A DNA stretch of 64,000 nucleotides from Pseudoduganella violaceinigra DSM 15887 (GCF_000425385.1 NZ_KE384361.1:188811-252810); one strand, 5' to 3'. Positions 33,744 through 43,394 are shown, counted from the first letter of the stretch. Numbers and translations: made by a program. Notes: generated by a model from the sequence alone, not told the origin.

Positions 33744-33803
33744 CATCACCTCAGCTAATAAATAAGTCGATTAGCTGGCGATGGCTGGCTTTTATATGAA
33801 TCC

Positions 33804-33822
33804 GTAAATGATAACCATTCGC
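33804..33822 (-). promoter_or_regulatory. Fur box upstream of siderophore receptor
   Basis: GTAAATGATAACCATTCGC contains AATGATAACCATT, a near match to the Fur consensus (GATAATGATAATCATTATC). It is about 60 bases before the receptor start and would repress receptor and PepSY genes when iron is sufficient. Confidence 0.72.
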
Positions 33823-33831
33823 ATCTAAAAG

Positions 33832-34476
33832 TCAATCCTTGCGAATCGAAAGGTGGGTTGCCGCGGGACTCGACTCGTGCCCGGACACCGAATAGCCCAG
33901 CTCCTTCAGGTTCAGACCCGCGAACAGGTGCTCGCCGGATCCAAGCAGGATTGGCGATTGAACCAGGTGCATCTCATCCACCAGGCCGGCCTCCAGGTAT
34001 TGGCGGACCGTCTCCGTGCCGCCCCCCAGCCGGACATCCTTGCCATTCGCGGCTGCACGCGCCAGGTCAAGCGCTTCCCGAATGCCGCCGGTAACGAAAT
34101 GGAAGGTGGTGCCGCCCTCCATGACCAGAGGCTCGCGCGCATGATGGGTCAAGACGAAGACCGGCGTGTGATATGGCGGATTCGGTCCCCACCAGCCGCG
34201 CCAGTTGTCGTCCGGCCAGGCGCCCCGGCTGGGCGCAAACATATTGCGGCCAAGGATCCATGCGCCAATATTCTCCATACCGCGTTGGGCGTAGTCGTTA
34301 TCCATTCCTGTGGTGCCCTGCCCCGATCCGTGCATGGCTTGGAAAGCCTGGGTCGGGAACATCCAGTTGTGCAGCTTCTCTCCGCCAACGCCCAACGGAT
34401 GTTCGAGCCCCTGGTTCGGGCCCGCACCGAATCCATCCACACTGATGGCGAAACACGCGACGCGCAATCTACTCAT
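33832..34476 (-). CDS. Dihydrofolate reductase-family protein
   Basis: This 214-residue protein belongs to the RibD-C/DHFR-like reductase family. It shows the opening VACFAISVDGFGAG, GAWILGRNMF, a PVFVLTHHAREPLVMEGGTT segment, the nucleotide-site GGGTETVRQYLEAGLVDEMH, and SPILLGSGEHLFAGL. The start at 34476 follows AGGGAGG. Its substrate is not known; such proteins are usually NAD(P)H reductases not involved in folate synthesis. Confidence 0.88.
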   Translation of the reverse strand: MSRLRVACFAISVDGFGAGPNQGLEHPLGVGGEKLHNWMFPTQAFQAMHGSGQGTTGMDNDYAQRGMENIGAWILGRNMFAPSRGAWPDDNWRGWWGPNPPYHTPVFVLTHHAREPLVMEGGTTFHFVTGGIREALDLARAAANGKDVRLGGGTETVRQYLEAGLVDEMHLVQSPILLGSGEHLFAGLNLKELGYSVSGHESSPAATHLSIRKD

Positions 34477-34574
34477 ACGACCTCCCTCTATTGGAATTGA
34501 ATTGACCCAGATCATGCCGTTTATTGACCCGGGAGCCTAGACTTTTTCCCATACGACCAGCATTGGAGGCTGTG

Positions 34575-35414
34575 ATGGGATTCAAGACTGTTGTGGTGCA
34601 TGTTAGCGTTTCTGCCGGCACGGAGCGCCGCGTACGGCTGGCGGCGCAGATTGTGCGGATGTCCAAGGGCCGCCTGGTCGGTGCGGCCATGAGCGGCATT
34701 TCCCGCTTCCTGTATGCCGACCATGCCACTGCAATGGGCGTTGGCATCGCAGCCCAATGCATTGACGAAGCGCGGGAAAGCGCGCGTGCCAGCTTGCGGC
34801 GCTTCGAGTCGCAATGCGCGATGCTGGACCTGCCCTCCTACGAAGCCAGGCTGCTGGACGACCGCGCCGCCGACGGCCTGGTATTGCAGTCGCGCTATGC
34901 CGACCTGGTCGTCCTGGGCCAGGCGAATCCCGGCGAACCGATCGCGCCGCTCGAAGAAGAAACGCCGGAATTTGTGGCGATGAACAGCGCCCGCCCAGTC
35001 CTGGTGCTGCCATATGCCGGTCATTTCGAGGCGCCTTTCCGGCGCATCCTGGTGGCCTGGGACGGCAGCATGGAGGCCACCCGCGCAATCACTGCCGCGA
35101 TTCCCCTGTTGCGGGAGGCGGCAAAGGTGACCTTGGCGGTCTTCAATGCCGGCCGCCAAGCCGACGCGCACGGCAGCGAACCGGGCGCCGACATGGCCCT
35201 GTATCTCGCGCGCCACGGCATCAAGGTGGAGGTGGCGTCGCAGGTGACGGAGATCGACATAGGCTCCGCCCTGCTTTCCTTTGCGGCGGACGTCGATGCC
35301 GACCTGCTTGTCATGGGCTGCTACGGCCATAGCCGCTTCCGCGAGATCATGCTCGGCGGCGCAACCCGCACGGTCCTGGAGAGCATGACCTTGCCGGTGC
35401 TGATGGCGCATTAG
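34575..35414 (+). CDS. Tandem universal stress protein
   Basis: This 279-residue protein has two UspA-like halves, about 1-140 and 150-279. The second begins FRRILVAWDGSMEATRAI and ends with the ATP-site pattern VMGCYGHSRFREIMLGGATR. The first half is diverged. The start at 34575 (MGFKTVVVHV) has GGAGG 5 bases upstream. It lies 16 bases before the PHA synthase gene, so they may be co-expressed. Confidence 0.9.
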   Translation: MGFKTVVVHVSVSAGTERRVRLAAQIVRMSKGRLVGAAMSGISRFLYADHATAMGVGIAAQCIDEARESARASLRRFESQCAMLDLPSYEARLLDDRAADGLVLQSRYADLVVLGQANPGEPIAPLEEETPEFVAMNSARPVLVLPYAGHFEAPFRRILVAWDGSMEATRAITAAIPLLREAAKVTLAVFNAGRQADAHGSEPGADMALYLARHGIKVEVASQVTEIDIGSALLSFAADVDADLLVMGCYGHSRFREIMLGGATRTVLESMTLPVLMAH

Positions 35415-35430
35415 GACTATACTGGCCTGC

Positions 35431-37041
35431 ATGCCGAATCCTTTCGCCCCTGTCGCCGCAGCCTGGCTGGCACACCCGATGGAAATACTTCGGGCGTGGC
35501 AGGAACTTGCCACGGTCACCTGGGCCACCGCCATGCCGGCGCCGATGGCGGAAGCGGCCGAAGGCGATGACCGCTTCACCGACGATGCCTGGCGCGCCAA
35601 CCCGTTCTTCCATGGCCTGATGCAGCAATACCTCGGCATCACCCGCACCCTTGAGCGGCAGATTTACGACACCCCAGGCGTGGACGAGCGCGAAGCCCGC
35701 AGCGCCGCCTTCTGGCTGCGCCATTGGTGCAACGCCCTGGCGCCCAGCAATTTCCCCTGGACCAATCCCGTTGTCCTGCGGCGCGCCTTCGACAGCGGCG
35801 GTGCAAGCTTGCGCCAGGGCTTTGAAGAATGGCTGCGCGACTTGTGGGCCGGCGAGCTGCGTATGGTTGACCCGGCGCAGTTCGAACTTGGCCGCGACCT
35901 CGCCGCCACGCCCGGCCGCGTCGTCATGCGCAATGCATTGATGGAATTGATCCAGTACACACCCGTGTGTGCCGAAGTGCACGCCATGCCGCTGGTGCTG
36001 GTGCCGCCCTGGATCAACAAGTACTACATCCTCGACCTCACAGCGCAGCAAAGCATGGTGAAGTACTTGGTGGAACAGGGCTTCGACGTCTTTGTCATCA
36101 GCTGGAAAAATCCGGGTGCGGGCATGGCGGGTGTGACCTTCGAGGACCACCTGTTTGACGGCATCCTCGCCGCGATTGAAGCGGCCCGCGCGATCGCCGC
36201 CGCGCCGCAGGTGCATGCCGTTGGCTACTGCATCGGCGGCACCGCACTGTCGGCCCTCATGGCCTGGCTTAACCGGCGTTACAAAGAAGAGCGCGACATC
36301 CCCGTCGCACATTGGACCCTGCTTGCCACTTTGACCGACTTCGCCAAACCGGGCGATATCGCCAGCTTCATCGACGACGACAGCGTCGCCTTGCTCGACG
36401 GGCTGATGGCGCGCCAAGGCTTCCTCGACTCACATCAGATCGGCTGGAGCTTCCGCATGCTGCGCCCAAATACGCAAATCTGGCGTTATGTCGTGCACAA
36501 ATACCTGCTTGGGGAGCCGGCGCCGGCCCTGGCGCCACTGGCCTGGAACTCCGACGGCACGCGCCAGCCGCACGCCACCCAAGCGTTCTGCCTGCGCGAA
36601 CTCTATATGGGCAACAAATTGGCGCAAGCCGACCAGCTGGAAATCCGGGGGCAGAAAATCGACCTTGGCCGCATCCGCCAGCCCTTGTACGCTGTGGCCG
36701 CAGTCGCCGACCATATCACCCCATGGCGCAGCACTTACCGCAGCGCGGCGCTCGTGGGCGCCCCGGTGCACTTCGTGCTCACGGCTTCGGGACACATCCT
36801 GGGCATCATCAACCCGCCGGGCGGGAGCGCCAAACAGGAATTTCGGTCGGCGCCGCTGCTGGCCGGACGCGATCCCAAGGACTGGCAGGCGGACCTGCCA
36901 GCCACACGCGGTTCCTGGTGGCAGGACTGGACCGAATGGCTGCACGCGCGCTGCGGTCCGATGCGCTCCCCGGGACTGGAAGCTCACACCGACTACCCCT
37001 GGCTTTGCGCCGCCCCTGGAAACTACGTGCGCGAGCACTAA
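35431..37041 (+). CDS. phaC: Poly(3-hydroxyalkanoate) synthase
   Basis: This 536-residue alpha/beta-hydrolase-fold enzyme polymerises hydroxyacyl-CoA into PHA granules. The lipase-like box is GYCIGG, with Cys267 as nucleophile. The PhaC patterns PLVLVPPWINKYYILDL, GFDVFVISWKNPG, the Asp in VAAVADHITPW and the His in LTASGHILGIINPP are all present. The N-terminal helical domain (FPWTNPVVLRRAFDSGG) also fits class I-like synthases. The length is somewhat shorter than classical class I enzymes. No phaA, phaB or phasin gene is adjacent. Confidence 0.9.
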   Translation: MPNPFAPVAAAWLAHPMEILRAWQELATVTWATAMPAPMAEAAEGDDRFTDDAWRANPFFHGLMQQYLGITRTLERQIYDTPGVDEREARSAAFWLRHWCNALAPSNFPWTNPVVLRRAFDSGGASLRQGFEEWLRDLWAGELRMVDPAQFELGRDLAATPGRVVMRNALMELIQYTPVCAEVHAMPLVLVPPWINKYYILDLTAQQSMVKYLVEQGFDVFVISWKNPGAGMAGVTFEDHLFDGILAAIEAARAIAAAPQVHAVGYCIGGTALSALMAWLNRRYKEERDIPVAHWTLLATLTDFAKPGDIASFIDDDSVALLDGLMARQGFLDSHQIGWSFRMLRPNTQIWRYVVHKYLLGEPAPALAPLAWNSDGTRQPHATQAFCLRELYMGNKLAQADQLEIRGQKIDLGRIRQPLYAVAAVADHITPWRSTYRSAALVGAPVHFVLTASGHILGIINPPGGSAKQEFRSAPLLAGRDPKDWQADLPATRGSWWQDWTEWLHARCGPMRSPGLEAHTDYPWLCAAPGNYVREH

Positions 37042-37306
37042 GGGCGGACGTCATCGCCGAGCGCTCGACCGCATTTCACGGCCCTGGTGACGCTGGGACT
37101 TGGCTGCGGCATTCTCATGGCCATTCGCCGGGAAAGCGGCGCCTGAAGCTGTTACAGCTGTCCAATTCAGGACAAAAATCAGGCCCTATGTTCAGGGCTT
37201 AACGGAACTGTTGTTGGAATGCCGGCGGCCTTCCGATTTAGATTGAACTGCCGGCAGCTCCCCGTCAAGATTGGCTTACCCCAACCACAACCGGACGGAG
37301 ACAGGA

Positions 37307-38371
37307 ATGAATCTGAAACACCTTGGCGGCTTTGCGCTTGCAGCTTCTTTCAGCCTGGGCGCCTTCGCGGCCGACGGCCTGACGGCCAGTATCAGCATGG
37401 ACAAACGCACGCTCGGTGCGAGCGACGATGTGGTCGTTCACGTCACCTTGACCAATACCTCGGCAGTTCCACAGTACGTCCTAAAATGGCATACCCCGTT
37501 TGGTGAAATCGAAGAATCCCTGTTTGACGTGACGCGCGACGGCGCCAAGGTGGCGTACGAAGGCCTGCACGCCAAGCGCCCTGCGCCGACCGCAGCCGAC
37601 TACTATGTGATCCAGCCGGGCAAATCGTACAAGGCCACGGTGGAACTGTCGCAGATGTATAACATGAGCATCTCCGGCGACTACACCATCCGTTACAGCA
37701 CCAAGTCCGCCAAACTGTTCAGCAACGCCGATCCTTCCGGTCGCGCCTTCGACAAGAAGCAGCCGGACAGCCTGCAGTCGGATGCACTGAGCGTTTCGAT
37801 CGAAGGCACCCTGCCGCGCGGCGCGATTGCCAAGGCGCCAGCCGATCCCGTGGGTCTGGCAGGCAGTCTCTCCTTCAGCAAATGCACCGCGTCGCAGCAA
37901 TCGACCATCACGAGCGCCAAATCGGCCGCTCAGAACATGTCGAACGACGCCAACGGCTACCTGGGCGCGAACAAGACCGGCCAGCGTTACACCAAGTGGT
38001 TCGGCAGCTATTCTTCCAGCCGCTATTCCACCGTCAAGAGCCACTTTGTGGCGATCAAGGATGCTTTCGACAACAAGCCGATCACGGTCGATTGCAGCTG
38101 CAAGAAGTCTTATTATGCTTACGTCTATCCGACCCAGCCCTACAAGATCTATGTGTGCAATGCTTTCTGGAGCGCGCCAATGACGGGTACCGACTCCAAA
38201 GGCGGCACCCTGGTGCATGAAATGAGCCACTTCAATGTGGTGGCCGGCACGGACGACCATGTCTACGGCCAATCCGGCGCCGCCAGCCTGGCAATTAGCA
38301 ATCCCGCCCAGGCCATCGACAATGCCGACTCGCACGAATACTTCGGCGAGAACACTCCAGCCCTGCCTTAA
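37307..38371 (+). CDS. M35 aspzincin metalloendopeptidase
   Basis: This 354-residue secreted protease is of the peptidyl-Lys metallopeptidase type. The start at 37307 has GGAG 6 bases upstream, then a signal peptide ending near Ala21-Ala22. Residues 23-170 form a beta-sandwich N-terminal domain. The catalytic region has HEMSH (304-308) with Glu305 and, downstream, GTDDHVYG (314-321) giving the aspartate ligand of aspzincins. Paired Cys (193, 263, 265, 284) suggest disulfides. A convergent gene 16 bases away encodes a protein like its N-terminal domain. Confidence 0.9.
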   Translation: MNLKHLGGFALAASFSLGAFAADGLTASISMDKRTLGASDDVVVHVTLTNTSAVPQYVLKWHTPFGEIEESLFDVTRDGAKVAYEGLHAKRPAPTAADYYVIQPGKSYKATVELSQMYNMSISGDYTIRYSTKSAKLFSNADPSGRAFDKKQPDSLQSDALSVSIEGTLPRGAIAKAPADPVGLAGSLSFSKCTASQQSTITSAKSAAQNMSNDANGYLGANKTGQRYTKWFGSYSSSRYSTVKSHFVAIKDAFDNKPITVDCSCKKSYYAYVYPTQPYKIYVCNAFWSAPMTGTDSKGGTLVHEMSHFNVVAGTDDHVYGQSGAASLAISNPAQAIDNADSHEYFGENTPALP

Positions 38372-38387
38372 GCACTGTGACTGCCGC

Positions 38388-38840
38388 TCACCTGCCGGTA
38401 TGCTCGAAGCGTAGCGGTCCCACGGTGAGCGGCATTTCCTTCCCATCCAGAAGATAGTGGCCTGCATAGCTGATGGTGTAAGCATGGCGGCCCGGCTTGA
38501 AGGCATAGGCGAGGCCGAGATCGATGGCATTACTGCGCTCGGTACCCGCCCGCATGGGAAGATAATCTTCATCTGTCAGCGGCCCGCGCTTGACCATGAT
38601 GCCCTGGTACTGCAGGGCCTCGCCGCTTTCCGCATCGCGCAGCTCAAACAGCTTGCCGTACATTTCCTCTTCGGTCGCCAGCGCCCGCAAGGCCTTCACC
38701 ATACGGCCAGAATGGTTGGCCAAGGCAATCTGCAAGATCGGATGTCCGCCAGCCTCGCGGATCGCAAATTTCACTTCCAGCACAGCTGGTTCTCCCGTCA
38801 GCATGCCCAATGCTAGCAAAGCAGCAATATTGATTTTCAC
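38388..38840 (-). CDS. Stand-alone homologue of the M35 protease N-terminal domain
   Basis: This 150-residue secreted protein starts with GTG behind GAGG and has a short signal peptide. Its sequence tracks residues about 25-140 of the neighbouring M35 protease: LFELRDAESGEALQYQGIMV against LFDVTRDGAKVAYEGLHA, then KRGPLTDEDY against KRPAPTAADY, and HAYTISYAG against GDYTIRYS. It lacks a catalytic domain. It may be an inhibitor, a folding helper, or a duplicated fragment. It lies 27 bases downstream of the hybrid kinase gene on the same strand. Confidence 0.75.
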   Translation of the reverse strand: MKINIAALLALGMLTGEPAVLEVKFAIREAGGHPILQIALANHSGRMVKALRALATEEEMYGKLFELRDAESGEALQYQGIMVKRGPLTDEDYLPMRAGTERSNAIDLGLAYAFKPGRHAYTISYAGHYLLDGKEMPLTVGPLRFEHTGR

Positions 38841-38867
38841 TCCAGACCTCGTTACACGTGAAACTTT

Positions 38868-41117
38868 CTAGTGCGACTGTTCCAGCGCTTCCCCTACCAC
38901 CTCCAGGAAATCCCCGATATCCAAGGGTTTGGTGAGGTAGCGGAAAAAGCCGGCCTCCAACGCCGCCTGCACATCGAGCGGCATTGCATTTGCCGATAAG
39001 GCAATGATGGGAATTTCACAAGTCGCTGGATCCTGGCGTAAGCGCCGCTGGGCTTCGCGGCCGCTGATGCCCGGCAGGTTCATATCCATGAGGATCACGT
39101 CGGGCAGGTGTTCGCGCGCCATGGCGACGCCGGCATTGCCATCCGTGGCGGAGAGCAATTCCAGGTCAAGGTGAAGTTTCACGATTTCCTGCACCAGCTT
39201 CAGGTTGGCGGGATTGTCCTCCACGTAAAGCAGCAAAGGCTTGCCGTGGCGGTCCTGGGGCGCAGCCAGTGATGCTCCGTGATGCGGCGCTTGTATCAAC
39301 GCCGACGGCAGTTCGGCCGATTCCATCTCGACCGTGAAGGTGCAGCCCTTCCCCATGGTACTGCTGACTCCAATGGTCGCGTTCATCAGCTCAGCCAGAC
39401 GTTTGCTGAGCACAAGCCCGATTCCGCTGCCTTCCTCCGATCCGCCTTCCTGCCCCAGTCGGTTGAATGGCTGGAACAAGCCCGCCAGTTGTTCCTCGCT
39501 CAGCCCTGGGCCATCGTCCTTGACCGCCAGCCAGGTGCGGCCAAGTGCATTCCGGTCCATGGCGACCCATACGTGCCCGCCCTTGCTATTGTATTTGACC
39601 GCGTTGGTGAGCAGGTTCAGCACGATCTGGCGCAAGCGGATGCGGTCCGCCTTGACGCATAAGCCGCGCGGTTCCGACAAATAGACCGTCACCTGGCGCG
39701 CGTCGGCCATCGCCTCGATCATCTTGCGCGCTTCATGCAGCAGCTCGTCGAGTGCCACCGGCTCCAGCGACAGCGTGACGGCGCCGACCTCGATCTTGGC
39801 CAGGTCCAGCGTCTCATTGATCAGATGCAGCAGGTGCTGCCCCGCCTGCACGATATTGCCCGCGAAGGCATAGCGCTGCTGCTGGCTCAAGGGCAATTTT
39901 TCGTTGTGCAGCAATTGGCCAAAGCCGAGGATGGCGTTCAACGGCGTGCGCAGCTCATGCGACATGCTGGCCAGGAAGCGGTCCTTGGCTTTGCTTGCCT
40001 GTTCCAGCTCCAGCTTCTGTTCCAGCAGCTTGCGCTCGATCTGGCGACGCCCGCTGATATCGCGGATCGCGCTTGAAACAAGCAGTTCATCTTCCGTCCT
40101 CAAGGGACTCAGGCTGATCTCCACCGGGAATTCGGAACCATCGCGCCGCATGGCATACAGTTCGGTACCGGCGCCCATGGCGCGTGGCTGCGCCTTGTCG
40201 AAGAAGCTGTTGCGCGCCGCAGGATGGCGCCCGGCGAAGCGCGCCGGTATCAGGATCTCGATCGGCTTGCCCAGCAATTCCTGGCGCTGGTAGCCAAATA
40301 ACTGCTCGGTCTGGGAATTGACCAGCACGATCTCGCCGCGCGCATTGACGATCACCATCGGATCGGGCGCCGATTCGAGCAAGCCGCGGAATTTCTGCTC
40401 CGCTTTCTTGCGGTCGCCGATATCGCGGATGGCGCTCATCACGATCGCGCCTTCTTCCATCTGGATCATGCTGAGGCTGATTTCGACCGGGAATTCCAGT
40501 CCATCCTTGCGCAGCCCGTACAGTTCCAGACCGGCGCCCATGGTGCGGGTGCGCGGCTGCACGAAATACTGGGCGCGGTGCGACGCGTGGCCGCCACGGA
40601 AACGGTTCGGCAGCAAAACCTCAACGGGTCTGCCCAGGAGCTCGCGCGGTGCGAAGCCGAACAGCCGCTCGGCCTGGCTGTTGACCAGCACGATGCGTCC
40701 CGTGGAGTTCGCCATGACGATGGCGTCCGGCATGGACTCGAGCAGGCCGCGGTAACGGGACTCGACTTGGCGCGCATCGCGCAAGGCCTTGGCGTCCGTG
40801 ATGTCGTTCTGGCTGTGGATGACGTATTCGATTTCGCCCTGGTCCGTCAACACCGCCTTACAGGCCGCGCCGACATAGACGGCCTGGCCATCCTTGCAGC
40901 GGCGCAGGTATTCGAAATCGGCGCCGAATTCGCGTTTGAACGGATGGTCCGGTATGCCAATCAGATCGGCGAGCTTGCATCCTAGCGTCTCTTCCGCGCT
41001 ATAGCCGTAGATCTCCGTGGCGCCCTTGGTCCAGAAAATCACGGTATCGTCAGCGTCGGTGGCAATGATGCCGCCGGGAGCTTCCTCAAGGATGAACTTG
41101 CCCAGGTCATTTTCCAT
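38868..41117 (-). CDS. Hybrid sensor histidine kinase with three PAS domains
   Basis: This 749-residue cytoplasmic kinase has three PAS/PAC units (about 1-118, 119-240, 241-362). A HisKA dimerisation helix carries MSHELRTPLNAILGFG, with the phospho-His in HELRTP. A HATPase domain (NLLTNAVKYNSKGG, DGPGLSEEQLAGLF, GIGLVLSKRLAELM) follows. A C-terminal receiver domain has the phospho-Asp in VILMDMNLPG and the Lys in LTKPLDIGDF. There are no membrane segments. Having a receiver but no HPt domain, it would need a separate phosphotransfer protein; a lone HPt gene lies at 45.3 kb. Confidence 0.93.
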   Translation of the reverse strand: MENDLGKFILEEAPGGIIATDADDTVIFWTKGATEIYGYSAEETLGCKLADLIGIPDHPFKREFGADFEYLRRCKDGQAVYVGAACKAVLTDQGEIEYVIHSQNDITDAKALRDARQVESRYRGLLESMPDAIVMANSTGRIVLVNSQAERLFGFAPRELLGRPVEVLLPNRFRGGHASHRAQYFVQPRTRTMGAGLELYGLRKDGLEFPVEISLSMIQMEEGAIVMSAIRDIGDRKKAEQKFRGLLESAPDPMVIVNARGEIVLVNSQTEQLFGYQRQELLGKPIEILIPARFAGRHPAARNSFFDKAQPRAMGAGTELYAMRRDGSEFPVEISLSPLRTEDELLVSSAIRDISGRRQIERKLLEQKLELEQASKAKDRFLASMSHELRTPLNAILGFGQLLHNEKLPLSQQQRYAFAGNIVQAGQHLLHLINETLDLAKIEVGAVTLSLEPVALDELLHEARKMIEAMADARQVTVYLSEPRGLCVKADRIRLRQIVLNLLTNAVKYNSKGGHVWVAMDRNALGRTWLAVKDDGPGLSEEQLAGLFQPFNRLGQEGGSEEGSGIGLVLSKRLAELMNATIGVSSTMGKGCTFTVEMESAELPSALIQAPHHGASLAAPQDRHGKPLLLYVEDNPANLKLVQEIVKLHLDLELLSATDGNAGVAMAREHLPDVILMDMNLPGISGREAQRRLRQDPATCEIPIIALSANAMPLDVQAALEAGFFRYLTKPLDIGDFLEVVGEALEQSH

Positions 41118-41166
41118 GGTGGTCTCTTTGCGGACTCGGCGAAACCATTGTAAGCGAATTCAGGCG

Positions 41167-41200
41167 AAAAAAAACCGCCTGACCTTACGGGCCAGGCGGT
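41167..41200 (-). terminator. Intrinsic terminator after the gluzincin gene
   Basis: ACCGCCTG pairs with CAGGCGGT (41174-41200), with partial extension into the loop. Eight A residues at 41167-41174 become a U-tract in the minus-strand transcript. It lies 26 bases past the stop of the protease gene at 41226. Confidence 0.85.
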
Positions 41201-41225
41201 CGATAGCGCATGCTGCGCTCTTTAC

Positions 41226-43370
41226 TTACCAGGAGGCTTTCAAGGTGTAGGTGCCGTTGCTTGCACCGGTACCACCACCGTAGTAGTACACCTTGGCGTA
41301 CCACGTCACAGCAGCTGCGCCGGTGTTGGCGCGCGATACGGTGTCAGCCTGGCCAGTGCCTTTCACGCTCGAGCCCAGTTCGGTGCCGGCGCTGTTGTAC
41401 AGCTTCAGGTCGTAGTCCGACGTGGCATTCGGCGTCATGGTCGCCGTCAGGGTCTTGCCAGCCGGGACCGTGATCGCGAAGTAGTCCACATCGGTATTGC
41501 TGCCAATATTCGCGTTGACCGTGGTGCACGACTGGGTCACCGGGTTGGCGGTGGCAATGGTGTTGTTGCTTTCCGTTTCAGACTTGCTCACCGGGGTGCA
41601 GCCGGCCGACAGGATGTTCTGCGCTTCGAACTTGGCCTGGAAGGTGTTGGCGTAAGTCAGGTCCGATGGGAACAGGGTTTTCGCCGCGTTCACGATCGCA
41701 GTTGCCATCGCAGGCATCTTGATATTCGAACCCAGGCCGAAGTGCGCTTCCAGGATGATCTTGTCGATGTTGGCGCGCGGCTTGCCGGCGGCGATCAGGG
41801 ACACCATCGAAGCGTACAGCGGCGAGGACCACAGCTCGTCCGACTGGAACGTCACGCCATTCTCGGTCACCGAGCTGTGCGCGCTATAGGTCTTGGCGCT
41901 GTTGTATTTGGCGTCAGTGCGGTTCATCATACGGCCGCCCCAGCACGCGCCGTGGCCGTCCCAGCTGAAGGCCCACTCAGGGTGGTAGATCTTGCCGTTC
42001 GGGGTGCTATACGAATAGGACGCTGCCCAGTAGTCGCCGAAGCCTTCGCCCATGGCGCCAGTGTCGCCGCCGGACCAGCCGGAGTTGATGTTGGCCTGGA
42101 TGCCGTGACCGTACTCGTGCAGGATCACATCCGCGTCTTCACTGTCATTGACGCAGCCGTGGCCGAACGCCAGGTAGTCGGACGAGCCGCCGCTGTAGTG
42201 CGAGTTGTCGTCGCCGTTCACACCGTTGGTGTCGACATCCAGCGGACGCTCGATGATGCCCTTGGTGCCGGTAAAGCCCAGCGATTGCATATAGCGCTGG
42301 CTCTGGTCGATGTGGAAGTAGACGTTGGTATCGTCGAAGGCATCGTTGCCGCGCTTGGCAGTCCACACGCCGTTGGTGGTGGTGCTTGGGGCGGTGTTCG
42401 GCGCTTCGATGTCCTTGATGTTGACGTAAGGGCCGGTCAGCTTGTACACGCCGGCGGTCACGGTCAGGTCGCGCAGGGTCTTGGTCGAGTAGGCCGCGTC
42501 GAAGGCCGCGTCAGGCGAGGTATCGGTCAGCGCATCGGTGTTCAGCGTGGTGCGTGGATCAGGATCGAAGGCATAGCCGCTGCCGTTGATGCCGGAAGGC
42601 GCCAGGCTCGCGGCAGGAGCGGCGGCGGCCTTCAGCGAGGTCACATTGGAATTGGTCTTGCCGGCCTGCTTGGCGGCCTGGATCGCGGCGTGCATATCGA
42701 GCATCTGGCCCGGAGCCGACTGGCGCGCTTCGATCGAACGCTCGCCGCCCTTGTTGGTGCGTGGCAGCGACGTGGTGTAAGAATCGATCAGCTTGCCGTC
42801 GTGGGCGTTCAGGTACTGCACGAAGCCGCCGGTTGGCATTTCTGCTTCGATATTGACTTTGCGCGCCAGTTGCACGCCATCCTTGGTCGGCACCCACACC
42901 AGGTTAGTGGACGGCACGGTGACCAGGTGGTGCTGCACCTTCATGTTCTTCCAGCCTTTGTCCAGCGCCTCGTCTTCGCTGATCTGGGCTTTGTTGTACA
43001 TTTGGTTCACAGCGTCTGCATCGACTTTGGCCGAGATGTGGCGGGTTTCATTGAAAATCTTTTGCAGCTCGCCGTTCTTGCCGATCGACACAACGATCAA
43101 GGCACGGTCAACTGGCAGGCCGCGCAGCATTTGTTGGTAGTAATAGTGCTTGCCAGTTAGCGATTCCTTGACCGATACCAGCGCCAGGTTGTTCAGGTTG
43201 GCAGGCAGGCCGAAGCGCGCAGCGTTGGCCTTCAATACCGCTTCAGCGGATACCGCCTTGGTATTGGTGAATACAGTCAGGTTTTCTACAGTTTTTTCAC
43301 CGGCTTGTGCCATGCTTGCGCAGGCCAGCATGATCATCGAAGCGAGAGTGGTGCGGGTGGTGTAGCGCAT
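41226..43370 (-). CDS. Secreted gluzincin (M4/M36) metalloprotease with PPC domain
   Basis: This 714-residue extracellular protease has a signal peptide cleaved near Ala23. Propeptide FTP/PepSY-like domains follow (about 28-200; VSVKESLTGKHYYYQQML, HLVTVPSTNLVWVPTK). The catalytic region has the zinc motif HEYGH (418-422) and the distal Glu442 in GEGFGDYWA. The second motif is closer to M36 fungalysins than to thermolysin. A C-terminal pre-peptidase (PPC) domain (about 610-714; DVDYFAITVPAGKTLTATM, SDYDLKLYNSAG) ends in Trp. This is a typical environmental nutrient protease. Confidence 0.9.
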   Translation of the reverse strand: MRYTTRTTLASMIMLACASMAQAGEKTVENLTVFTNTKAVSAEAVLKANAARFGLPANLNNLALVSVKESLTGKHYYYQQMLRGLPVDRALIVVSIGKNGELQKIFNETRHISAKVDADAVNQMYNKAQISEDEALDKGWKNMKVQHHLVTVPSTNLVWVPTKDGVQLARKVNIEAEMPTGGFVQYLNAHDGKLIDSYTTSLPRTNKGGERSIEARQSAPGQMLDMHAAIQAAKQAGKTNSNVTSLKAAAAPAASLAPSGINGSGYAFDPDPRTTLNTDALTDTSPDAAFDAAYSTKTLRDLTVTAGVYKLTGPYVNIKDIEAPNTAPSTTTNGVWTAKRGNDAFDDTNVYFHIDQSQRYMQSLGFTGTKGIIERPLDVDTNGVNGDDNSHYSGGSSDYLAFGHGCVNDSEDADVILHEYGHGIQANINSGWSGGDTGAMGEGFGDYWAASYSYSTPNGKIYHPEWAFSWDGHGACWGGRMMNRTDAKYNSAKTYSAHSSVTENGVTFQSDELWSSPLYASMVSLIAAGKPRANIDKIILEAHFGLGSNIKMPAMATAIVNAAKTLFPSDLTYANTFQAKFEAQNILSAGCTPVSKSETESNNTIATANPVTQSCTTVNANIGSNTDVDYFAITVPAGKTLTATMTPNATSDYDLKLYNSAGTELGSSVKGTGQADTVSRANTGAAAVTWYAKVYYYGGGTGASNGTYTLKASW

Positions 43371-43394
43371 GTTGTAAGTCTCTCCTGAAGCGGT

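Noticed and set aside
37231..37247. GG-N10-GC spacing before the M35 protease gene
   Set aside because: Only the dinucleotides fit; the flanking bases do not match the sigma-54 consensus, unlike the three PEP-CTERM sites.
41742..43160. 472-codon plus-strand frame opposite the gluzincin gene
   Set aside because: Val/Gly/Arg-rich shadow; the minus strand has a signal peptide, HEYGH and a PPC domain.
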